A stretch of 64,000 nucleotides of DNA from Ulva prolifera (Eukaryota; Chlorophyta; Ulvophyceae; Ulvales; Ulvaceae): NCBI GenBank assembly GCA_023078555.1, contig CM041204.1, positions 4,308,430 to 4,372,429 on the forward strand, given 5' to 3'. A program made the translations under genes and the position numbers. This document shows positions 46,962 to 57,137 of this stretch, piece by piece (the first letter of the stretch is position 1; the number at the start of each line of letters is the position of its first letter). The notes beneath the pieces were generated by a model. It ran no database searches. It saw only the letters and a program-made list of their open reading frames with translations, and had not been told where the DNA came from.

Positions 46962-49438
46962 TCAGCCCCCAATCTTGATCATCGCCCGGTTCTTCGACAC
47001 CGCGAGCACGTCCATGTCGGCATGCGCGAGGCGCTTGCGCTTCACCGCCGCGGAGATGATCGCACGCAGCTCGCCGTCCGTCGCGCCGCCGCGCATCGCG
47101 TCGCGCAGGCTCACCTCGCTCGCGCCAAACAGGCACACCTTCAGGCTGCCGTCCGCGAGCAGCCGCAGCCGGTTGCACTCCGTGCAGAAGTGCTCCGTCA
47201 TGCTCGTCACGAACGCGACGCTGCCGGCGAAGCCCTCGAGCGTAAAGTTCTTTGCGACCTCACCCCACGCGTCATCGCACCGCTGCAGCGGCCCGAACCG
47301 CCGCTCGATGTCTCCCCGCGTCTCCTGGTACGTGTACTGCACCACATCCACGCTATCGCCTCTCCTGTGGGGGCCAGCTGCAGCCGCCTGGCTGGTGGCT
47401 GTGCAGCCACGCGCACATGACCCGCGGCGAATTGAACACCTCCTCCACGCCCTTGCGCAAGGTAACACAGAGATAAAGAAAGACGTGCGAACGCGTGTAC
47501 ACAGAGGGCGGAGGGGCCAGGGGGCGGGGCAGCCCGTGTGCTGGTGACCCGGGAGAAGCACGGGCTGTTTCCGCACAAGAGCCTGCTCGCGAAGGGCTCA
47601 CATTCACGACGGGGCAGAGGCCGGGTGGCCGCCTGAGACCCGGGAGCGTGGAATGCGCCTGCCGCACTGCACTAGCTGCGTGAGGCCTCACAGCCGCACC
47701 CTGATGCGCACGGCGCCACTGGGGTGTAATTGGCAGCTAACGCACGGGCAGCGCCGTCTCGGTGGCGCGGCCGCATGCATGCGCCTGCGTAGCTCCCAGC
47801 GCCGCACTGCAGCCGGCCATACCCACCAGCACCTCCGCACAGGCGCAGGCAACACCCCCCCGGGGCAGCCCGCGCCCACACGGTGCCAGCGAACGCCCTC
47901 AGAGACTCACACGTGATGCGGGCGTCGGCCATGGCCATACAGCAGGGGGGTGGGGAGCGCACCATCTTGTCCTTGGACCACGCGTTGTCGTCGAACGGCA
48001 TGTACTCGATGAACCGCACGTTCAGCCGCCGGCGCCGCGTCAGCTCCACGAAGTCGCAGACCTCGTCCTCGTTGACCCCCCGCATCACAACGACGTTCAC
48101 CTTGACCGTGAAGCCCTGCCGCAGCGCCTCCTCGATGCATTCCAGCACCGCCGCGGCGCCCTTGCGTCGCGTGAGCGCCTCGAAGCGCGGCTCGCGCAGC
48201 GTGTCCAGGGAGAGGTTGAGGGCAGAGAGGCCGGCGGCCGCGAGGGTGGGGAGCTTGCGGCGCAGCGCGACGCCGTTGGACGTCATCGCGAGCGTCTTGA
48301 GGCCGGGCAGCGCGCCTAGCTCCGCGGCGATGCCGGGGAGGTCCTTCCGCAGTGTCGGCTCGCCGCCGGTGAGGCGGATCTTGTCGACCCCCTCCTCGAC
48401 AAAGATGCGGGCCTGCATGCACGGTTCTGGGTTGGGGGGGGGGGGTGCGTGTGGCGTTGGTGCCGACACCTACACCCGCATGCACCCGCCCCGGACCGTG
48501 ACTCCAGGACTGCAGACCCGACCACACGCGCGGCCGGGAGTCCAGGCACTCAGACGCGCTACCGCCTCGCCACCAGACTGCTGGGTACCAGACTCATCTG
48601 GGGCCCCAAGCCCCTGGTCGGCACCCCTGCTCTCGTCCCGCTGCACCCTCGCGCGGCGTGCGCTCCCGCAACTCCCGTCCCCAGGCACGGAGGGTGCGGA
48701 AACGCATGCACCATGATGGTTGGGTTGTGGCGGGATCTTGGGTGAGTGTCTGTGCGTTCAGGACCCTGGCTACTTCGCTGTCGCGTCTGTAGATGGATGT
48801 GGATCAAGCAGCAGTGCATGGCGACTCCAGATTGTAAGTGAAAGACAGGGCTGGTGGTGGATGTGCAGCTGTGAAGGTGAGAGGTGTGGTGGAGCGTACT
48901 AGTCGGCCTATTTCGGAGGCGGAAAGGAGGTCCTCGCTGGGTGTGAGATCGATGCCTTCAGCTGGCATGCAGTACTGACACCGCAGGTTGCATCTCTCTG
49001 TCAGTGAGATCCGAAGATAAGTGTGGAACCGCCTGCATGTGCTGCTCTTGTGACGCATGCTGCAACAATGAGGTGATTGCTCGCCACATTCGTTGCAGGC
49101 TGGCGTATATGATGCAGGGCCTACCCAAACGTGTCTGTGAGAACGCCATCTGATATACCCTGCTGAACAAGCCCAAGTATGTGCCTCCAGCTTGTCTTGA
49201 TATTGTCATCTGGTTTCGGAGGGGAGTCTGTTACAGATGTTGGCGACCTGAATCTCGGGCTGCACATCGATGGCTGACGCAATGTAGGGGCAGCTTCTTT
49301 CGAGAGCACGCTAGATCTAGCCCGCTCCATCTCTGAGAGTCTTCTGGTACTATCTGTAGCAGGTGCCGTGCCCGCAGTTGTCGAGGCAGCGCGAAGGGCG
49401 ATGTCAATGGCGTTGGCAGCGACCGACGCGCGCTGCAT
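46962..49438 (-). CDS. GTP 3',8-cyclase, CNX2/MoaA (molybdenum cofactor synthesis), mitochondrial
   Basis: Four exons (49438-49125, 49032-48900, 48412-47963, 47336-46962) join in phases 2, 0, 0 to 423 residues. Exon 1 starts [20 protein letters not shown], an Arg/Ala/Ser-rich leader expected for a mitochondrial enzyme such as plant CNX2. [20 protein letters not shown] carries the radical SAM C-x3-C-x2-[50 protein letters not shown] and FIEYMPFD follow. [20 protein letters not shown] plus the next Cys forms the second cluster that binds GTP. The C-terminus [10 protein letters not shown] keeps the GG motif essential in MoaA. The enzyme makes the cyclic intermediate for cPMP. Intron 2 has a C12 tract on the coding strand (48434-48445); intron 3 is 626 bases. 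Confidence 0.95.
48434..48445 (-). repeat. Poly-C tract (C12 on coding strand), CNX2 intron 2
   Basis: Twelve G on the plus strand are C on the CNX2 strand. The tract ends 21 bases before the acceptor, where a polypyrimidine tract is expected. Confidence 0.85.
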
Positions 49439-50402
49439 CGTCAACACACCACAGGATAAAGCGCGAACAGACATATGCAGCTGCTTCAGTCCCAGGCAAC
49501 TATCATACTGAGTAAGGACTACATCTGAGCTGCACGAGGCAGGGAACGAATACCAGTAGCTGGCGAACACAGCAAGACCGCAACTGTGAAGCGCAACGCT
49601 GATGTCATGCAATTACACAGCTACAACATTTCTGCATCCACATGCACGCGGAAGCGAGATTGAATTGTGGCTGTGTACGAGGTGCCGAGCAGTGGCCCCG
49701 CGCTTCTCGTTAAGGCACCAGCACAAGCACGATGTCGCACGCGCCTCCGCCTGGGATTCTCTGTGTGGTGGGCAACGATTCTGTAAACGCTGCGCTTGCT
49801 GTTGTGGCTCCGCGGACGCCGTGGAGAAGAATTTGCGGAAGAATTTGCGGAGCTTGTCGCCTCGGACGATGCATGTGGTGTGCATGAACCCATGTTCATT
49901 GTCGGGAGATGTACAGGACACACTCATGGTCGCTCATGATCACACGGGAGCATGTAAATTAGCTACTTTTCATCAGAAATCGGCACAAAATTGTTATTCA
50001 GCACACACGATGCGACCGCCTCTGGGCACTCGTTGTCTTGCACCGATCGTAGTCAGCCATGACAGAAACAAGTCATTCCCGTGGCAGCTGTTTGACGGGT
50101 TCTGTGGTTGTGCAATGAACCCAGAGACATCGATAAACTTTGGGAACCCTCTGTGTTGGACTTTTCAAGCCCAGATGATACGGCAGCAGCGAGACGCTCG
50201 ATTGCAGAATTGTGTATCAGGCCGTGTTCAGCGGAACGCACCGTATCAAGGACGCATGGGGCGGGCGCGGGTGATGTGACCGGTCACATTGCGTGCTGTG
50301 TTCAGTGGCGAATAGCGTCACGAGGACGCAATGGCCCATGAAGGCGAAAAGAGCTATAAGCAAGCTAAAAACATCGTAACATGCTCTATTTAACACCTGT
50401 TG
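49439..50402. other. Upstream region of CNX2
   Basis: The CNX2 promoter should lie here. A 12-base direct repeat (AGAATTTGCGGA twice) occurs near 49828-49852. No gene is recognised. Confidence 0.4.
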
Positions 50403-51158
50403 ATGCTTGGAGTTGTTCTCGATCGTTTCGAGATGAATTGCGCGAATGTACATGATGGCGACAGCGTGCGCTGGCCTGATGCCTCTTCGTCTGATAGCGA
50501 CGACGACATCATGATCCACGAGTACATGAATTGTGCAAATAGATGGCTTGACGATCTTGAGCCGATAGATCTCGAGTACATACGCGAATTGCGTCGGATC
50601 CGGGTAGGCAGAAGAGTACTAGCAAGTCAGCTGACTAGGATGTACAGCGGTAATTTATTGCAGTGCATCGAAGGCGATCACCCCACTCCGGGCATGAACT
50701 GGGATAATTTGCCTCCTGACGAGAGGAGGCGTCGTTGGATGGACCTGTGCCGTATGCCACCAGCTGTCATTGATGACTTGTATGATATGGTGGTAGACGC
50801 TGTCATGGCTAGATTCACAGGCAAAAGGCAAAGAAGAACGATCACTGGAGACGGCAAATCGGTGTACTGTAGTAATGTTACCTGTAAAGTTTTCTCTGTT
50901 TATATATCAGTGATCAGAGGCCATTCCAGACGACTCACGGAGGCATGCGTCCTGGTTCGCGTCCTCGACCTTGTCCTCGGGAAATGTGCCCTGGGCAGGT
51001 GTGCCCCCACCCACCCCCCCCCCCCCCCCCCCCCCCCCCCGAGTGGGACACATCCCCCGCGGGCCCCGGCGGACACTTTTCCGAGACACGTTCGAAATGT
51101 TAGAATAACTCCTAGTCGACGACGAATTTCGACAAACGGCCAACGCAGATATAGATGA
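50403..51158 (+). CDS. Unidentified acidic/basic protein, possibly a decayed Harbinger-like transposase
   Basis: From an ATG at 50403 the frame is open to 51158. The first 140 codons look coding: an acidic stretch (ASSSDSDDDIMIHEYMN), ELRRIRVGRRVL, then GMNWDNLPPDERRRRWMDLC and RMPPAVIDDLYDMVVDAVM. A region just before a helix of the form RM-x-P-x-x-I-D-D-L is reminiscent of the N-terminal part of PIF/Harbinger transposases, but no DDE catalytic domain is visible. The frame then runs through a C27 tract (51014-51040), which elsewhere in the window marks introns. After it, LFRDTFEMLE meets a stop. Either an intron removes the middle or the copy is broken. Confidence 0.3.
   Translation: MLGVVLDRFEMNCANVHDGDSVRWPDASSSDSDDDIMIHEYMNCANRWLDDLEPIDLEYIRELRRIRVGRRVLASQLTRMYSGNLLQCIEGDHPTPGMNWDNLPPDERRRRWMDLCRMPPAVIDDLYDMVVDAVMARFTGKRQRRTITGDGKSVYCSNVTCKVFSVYISVIRGHSRRLTEACVLVRVLDLVLGKCALGRCAPTHPPPPPPPPPSGTHPPRAPADTFPRHVRNVRITPSRRRISTNGQRRYR
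51014..51040 (+). repeat. Poly-C tract (C27)
   Basis: Twenty-seven C preceded by CCCCCACCCA. It is the longest homopolymer seen in the window and lies in the locus at 50403-51158. Confidence 0.9.
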
Positions 51159-51527
51159 ATAATGTATTTATGATTTTTTTTACGTCTACGATGTAACTTT
51201 TATGTTTTTTTCCTGAACCGGACACGTTCCGCTGAACACTGCCTAAGTATCAGCAACCGCATGCATACTATGCGGCTGGGCATGCATGCGTAAGCGCGGG
51301 ATTTACTTCTGTGTTACCAGAAATAGGCAGGAGAGACCGAAAGTCTCACACGCTGGATGCATATGTACGTATCCACACCCACTGTGCGCCTCCGGTAGTA
51401 GTCAAATATGATTCAGCAGTGTAAGTGAAGGACGAACGTCGTTGCTTCCCACGTACCCGAGCTGTCCCAGCCTTGCGCTGAAGCGTCCATCGTTACACAA
51501 ATAAGAAACCTTGTCACAAATATAGCC

Positions 51528-54444
51528 ATGCAAAGATTGTCGAGGAGGGCGTCTGTGCTCTCTCGCTTCCTTGCTGCGGCATCTGAAAGCGGAGCTTTCT
51601 CTGGTGCAGCTAGGACCTGGGCTGCCTCAGTGCAGGTAAGCTGTTGCGCTCGTTTCACCATCCTTCCGCGAATCGCAGGACGCACCGACGTAAAGCTTGA
51701 TCTGGTTTCTGCCTTGGCGTATACGTGATCATCCTGCGGGCTCGACGTGCGTCAAGCGTATTTCCTGAGTTCGCCCTGCCATCTTGGTTGCATGTGACAG
51801 CAACTAGCAGAAGGCCGCCGACGGGTACTACATGCGACTGCTTCATGTCACATCGACGAACGGATTGTGATGTTCGAGCACCGCACTTGTCGCGAATGAG
51901 GAACTCGAAGTCACGCGTTCTTGCATTCAGGCACCGGCTCTCTCGAGGACAGGCACTCTACAGAAGCACGGCTTCTCAACTTCCACGATGTATGTTCCAG
52001 CTATGGTCCATGTACAATCATCTATATCTACGTGACTGAATATTAGATACTGTGACTGCGTTTGAGCTTGCACCAACGGCTTGCCTTGACTCGTATTTGA
52101 TTTCGCGAACGCGGCGTGTGCATGATGGCCTCCAGGTATCAACAGGTCATGCTTGATTTGGTTGTTACTCTGCCTGGTCCCAAAAGCGTGCTTGTTGGGT
52201 GATCACGAGTCATGGTTGAACCCGCCAGGACAAGTGTCCGCTACCATCATGACTTCCATTCACGTGTGCAACAATGCAAGGGATGTACTCAGCAAGTAGC
52301 TGTACGTATCAATATTCCCTTGGGTATTGCTTCAGGGCGGCAGATGGACTGATCACTCCTCATGGTGGGAGCCTGGTGACTTCGATGGTCACGGACGCGG
52401 CCGAAAAGGAAGCATTGATCAAGGGATGCGAAGGCCGAAAAATTGAGTGCAGTGATCGCAATGCGTGTGACGTCGAGGTTCTTTGCGTCGGCGGGTTTTC
52501 TCCTCTGGGTGGCTTCATGAACGAGGCACGTCCCTCTCCATTTCTGCACGCACATGGCACAGTGGCAGAGCAGCTGATGTAAAGCACCTGTCATCGCGGA
52601 TCCTGATCTCACCGTGATGCATCAACTCGCTACGATGCACTCCGCTGAGAATGTCTGATAGTGCAGGAGTCGTACAACTACTGCGTCGACAAGATGCGCC
52701 TGCCGGGCTCTGACCTGCTCTTCGGGATCCCCGTTGTCATGGACACAAACGACGAATCGCTGCAGCCTGGAATGAAGGTCGAGCTCACGTACCAGGGCCA
52801 GACGCTGGCTGTCCTGGACATTGACAGCAAGTGGATGCCAGACAAGGCAGTGGAGGCACTGAAGTGCTACGGAACTTCCTCACTGGAGCATCCCGGTGTC
52901 CTCATGATTGCAACCGAGCGTGGCAAATACTACATCGGAGGAAAGGTGTGCACCTCGGAGCTGGCTGCATGCGCATTCAACCGTTGTAAGCACGACCCAG
53001 AGCCTACCTCCCTCCACACTGCCACATGCACTCTCTACACGCACATTGTTGCCCTTGATGGACCCCCCCCCCCCCCAGAGGACCGCCGGCCTCCGCGTCC
53101 GCATGCATACTCACCATCACCCCCGCCGCTGCAGGTGCACGGGCTCGCGCTGCCGAAGCGCGTCTTCCCCTGCGCCAGCCCGGCCGAGGTGCGCGAGATG
53201 CTGCCGGCCGGCAAGGACGTCGTCGCCTTCCAGTGCCGCAACCCGATCCACCGCGCGCACTACGAGCTCTTCACGCGCGCCCTCCACGCCGACAACGTCG
53301 GCGAAGGCGCCGTCTGCCTCGTGCACCCGACGTGCGGCCCGACGCAGGGCGACGACATCCCCGGCATTGTGCGCTACCACACGTACGAGGTGCTGAAGAA
53401 GGAGGTGGAAAACCCCGCGATCCGGTGGGCGTACCTGCCGTACTCAATGCACATGGCCGGCCCGCGCGAGGCGATCCAGCACATGCTCATCCGCAAGAAC
53501 TACGGCTGCACGCACTTCATCATCGGCCGCGACATGGCCGGCAGCAAGTCCAGCATCTCCGGCGAGGACTTCTATGGCGCCTACGACGCCCAGGTGTGCC
53601 CCCCCCCCCCCCCTCGCCCCGTTTCCTTCCTCAAGAATCATCCATTTGAGGCGCTGTCGTGCATAATGCAGCGGTCCACGTGCACGAGCCCTATTGACCC
53701 CCTTGAGTCTGTATTCTGCGGGGCGGGCTGTTGCACTGTGCTGCCATTTGGAGCCACATGCACTGCCTGTCCAGGCCAAACTATCGGTTGCTCTGCTTTG
53801 TGTGCATGTCCGATGCACAGGTGCATGCGTATGACACCATGATGCAGAGTGTGACCTGCCCGGCACCACGCTACTCCACGCTTACAGGATGGGGCTGCCT
53901 GAAACCCCTCCAACCCTTCGTGTCCCCTGTCACTGCACTCTGCTGCGGGTCGCTGACGTCTAGTCGAGGCCGGAGTTGTATCAGTGTATGTAGGCTTGCG
54001 TGCAACACCACGGCGTGTTGCGCTCGTGCCCCTGGTCACGTCTGCAGCTGTGTCAAAGTGCCAGGGGCGGTATAGGCGTGCTGGTCTGTGTTGCGTGCTG
54101 GTGGTTGCGTGGGTGTTTGTGGCCTGTGGTGCTATCTGCCCCTCTGGCTTTGTACTTGTAACACAGTGCCAGAGGCGTGACGGCGCCAGGGATACGTGCA
54201 GGACCTTGCGAAGGAGAACGCCGCCGAGCTCGGCATGCAGACGGTGCCGTCCCTGAACGTTGTGTACACCGAGGAGAAGGGCTACGTCACGGCGGATGTC
54301 GCGAAGGAGGAGGGCCTGACGCAGAAGAAGCTGTCCGGCACGAAGTTCCGCAAGATGCTGCGTGGCGGCGAGGACATCCCCGAGTGGTTTGCCTTCAAGT
54401 CCGTCGTCAAGGTGCTGCGCGAGAACGTGCAGAGCGACTCCTAG
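51528..54444 (+). CDS. ATP sulfurylase (sulfate adenylyltransferase), plastid
   Basis: Six exons (51528-51635, 51931-51989, 52336-52525, 52667-52945, 53135-53593, 54202-54444) join in phases 0, 2, 0, 0, 0 to 445 residues. Exons 1-2 form a transit peptide (MQRLSRRASVLSRFLAAASE, then HGFSTSTM). The PUA-like N-terminal domain has GLITPHGGSLVTSMV and VGGFSPLGGFMNE. The catalytic domain has FQCRNPIHRAHYELF, the Q-x-R-N-P-x-H-x-x-H site, then LVHPTCGPTQGDDIP and FIIGRDMAGSKSS, with GRDMAG as in green algal enzymes rather than GRDHAG. The end has KKLSGTKFRKMLRGGEDIPE and WFAFKSVVKVL. It makes APS from sulfate and ATP, the first step of sulfate assimilation. Intron 3 begins with GC (GAG|GCACGT), required by frame. 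Introns 4 and 5 each hold a C15 tract. Confidence 0.96.
53063..53077 (+). repeat. Poly-C tract (C15), ATP sulfurylase intron 4
   Basis: Fifteen C on the coding strand inside the intron 52946-53134. Confidence 0.9.
53599..53613 (+). repeat. Poly-C tract (C15), ATP sulfurylase intron 5
   Basis: Fifteen C on the coding strand start five bases after the intron's first base (GTGTGC donor at 53594). Confidence 0.9.
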
Positions 54445-56544
54445 GCACATGCGGGCTGAAGGACTGCGCTTTCCCCAGCAGCTCATCAACCGGCGGTTTG
54501 AAGGAGGTTGCGCAGGCGTTTGCTCGGCTTTTCGGCCATGGGGAGCTGGGGAGCGCGGCAGTGCTGAGTTCTCAGGCATTCGGCGCGCACGTGGGGACGT
54601 CGTGCTGCGTGCTAGGGTAGTGCCGGGGTGTATGCAGCAGGGGGCTCAGAGGGGGTGCTGGGCTGGCAGCTGTGGGCCAGAGGGGAGGTGAATGAGGTGT
54701 GCATGGTCGCTCGGGTGCTGTGTGTGAGCGAGGTGATCTGGCCACGCTTTCCTCTTCTTTCCGGGAAATAAGGCACGGCGGGGGTGTGGTGCGGCTGACG
54801 TGCCCCCGCCGGCTCGGGCCTTTGTTTAGATGCCAGGTGCTCGAGATGCATGTGACGGCGACCGCCCATGATCTGTAGGAGGGGTAGCTCGTGCTAGTGA
54901 GGCAGGAGTAGTTGTGATTTCACATCAAGATGTGCTACCATTGCACGAGATGAAGCAGCTAGATCTGCGGGTCACTGGCTCGGGGAGCGTGCGTTCCTGC
55001 CACGCAGGCGTGTGGGGTGACAGACAAGTGTTGTGGCACGGTCTCACATTGCTGCAAGTATCCAGGTGTAATGGACGATGCCAGGCATCCTTGAGTGGCA
55101 CGACATACTAGCTGGCGAGCATATCCATACGCAGTTAACGCTTGCCCACGTGAACAGGACCCAAGGCGTGAGTGACCTTGCACATAACGTGGGGACGACC
55201 TCAGCAGCACCAGCCAGCTGCCGAGCCAGGTAGTGCATCCTCTGTGAAAGGCCACCGAGGTCAGTACACAGTGACACCCCGAGAGCAAGGCATGCCCAGA
55301 TGAGGGGCGAGAGCCACTTCTGAAGTTCTGGCAGGGCTCTGGTGCAAGTTTACGTGCCTGGCGCTACGTTACGAACCGTGATGAGTCTGTAGTGGACGGT
55401 GCAAGTTTGCACAGAGGCGGTGACTACTTGGTGACGAAGGCGCCGCGAGAGCATGTTATGTCATGATGACTGCACCAGAGATCTATAGAGGCGCCAGGGC
55501 ATTGACTCTAACCATGGCCAGAGCAGCTTCTCATGCGTTGCACGCAGTGCTTTGTCATGGTGACACTGTCAACAAGCAGACGGATTAGCAAGCCAGGGGG
55601 ATATCTGATGATGTCTCATTACAAGGCTGCACCGTGCAGTGCACAGCATGGCGTGACACCCACTTGACAGCACCAGATCATCCACACTCATCCAAGACAC
55701 CGCCCCACCCCCCCACCGTCCCCCGTCCCCCCCTGTGCCCCCCGTGTGCGCTACGGGTGGGAATCGTTTTTGGCCACGCTGGAAGCAAGCACGTGCAGCA
55801 TCAACCCCGTGCTTTAGGACTGTGAAACATCTGCACCTTCACAGACATCAAGTCCACTCTGTACGATCCCGCACGTGCTGGTACTGCCTATTGGTCCAGA
55901 GTGGCCCGCAGCCTCTCAGAGACCAACATCAGGGCCAAACTCAGGGGGAGAAGGGTGATGTTTCACCATGAAGCAACACACTCCGAGCCCCAGCCGCCAC
56001 AGGGCTGCGCCAAGAATGCCAGCACCCCATTGCACCTGCGCCACGACGTCTTCCCGGAAGCCGGCCCCCCCACCATGGGCATGCATAGCCCACGCTCTGG
56101 ATGCACTCCAGCGACACATTATTATTCTGTTTCGTAGGCATGGATGCAGGAGGCTCGCTCTTGCTCTCATCGCCCATCCGCCCTCGCTGCCAGCCGTTGA
56201 ATGGCCAGTCCGCGTCTGAATTCCAGGGGCCTGCACAGCACACAGCACGGTCCCGTTGTTTTGCGGTGCAGGAACTGCAAGTCGGACACACAGCGCATCG
56301 CCGCTATCTCATATGCCTCCACACGTACGGTCCGTGGGACAAGCAGCATGCATGCCGCCACCTGGCTGGCATGGTGTGCCCTTGTTCGTGTAGCTCACCG
56401 TGTGCTCGCCAGGCGGGCACACAGCGTCGAAAGCACTGCTGAGCCAGCCACGAGCCCACAGCCACGTGGCACGCCTGTTGAATCCTGCTGTGGTGGTGCT
56501 TGGTGGCCAGGTGTAGGTACACGGGCACTCTGGAGCATGACTGA
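54445..56544. other. Intergenic region downstream of ATP sulfurylase
   Basis: This contains the 3' untranslated region of ATP sulfurylase. A C-rich stretch lies at about 55700-55745. No coding region with family similarity is seen. Confidence 0.45.
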
Positions 56545-56812
56545 TAAAAAAAGTAAAGTACATCTGAACTTACTGAGCCGTATCCTGAAGAGGGCATTGA
56601 AAACTCCGAATTAACGCGACCACATATGCCGAAGGGGTAAACCACCTGGAAACCCCCCTCAGACGATCGTACACATCTCACAGGGCGGCCTCCTGTGCTA
56701 AGCGAGGTTGTCACGCACGGACGTTTCGAGTCCCCAAAGCGCACGCAGAATCGAACCCATGACCTCCGGAGAGGGAGGGGGTAGCTTTTATACCGTCCTC
56801 AACCCATTGGAC
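56545..56812 (-). mobile_element. tRNA-derived SINE, copy 2
   Basis: On the minus strand it carries the same A-box and B-box order as the copy at 27555-27795 (B box GGGTTCGATTCTG), the same body and the same 3' end GGATACGGCTCAGT. It continues into a tail containing ACTTTACTTTTTTT. Substitutions and small indels against copy 1 (for example at the AGAGGG insertion near the 3' end) show independent, aged copies. Confidence 0.8.
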
Positions 56813-57137
56813 TTGTCTTTTTCAGTGCAGGGCACCCAACATTCTGGGTCATAACTGCTCCTAACCCGCCGCCGAACGCCAGAACGCTGCCACAAGGATT
56901 GTCCATTCGTGTGGAAGACAGCGTCATTACCCTACGCCGAGATGCATGAGATGGCAGCGCTGTGAAAGTGCTCATGCAGACCTGTTGCGACGGGGAGCAG
57001 GACGCAAAGCAGCCCCTGTCATTTGGCCACGCCGCCACGTCCGGAGCACGCACCTTTCTGGTACGCACGCCGCAGAGGCCTGCCGCCGACCAGGCTGCCA
57101 TGCGCCTGCCGCTCATGCGGATCCCCCCTCCGCAGGG

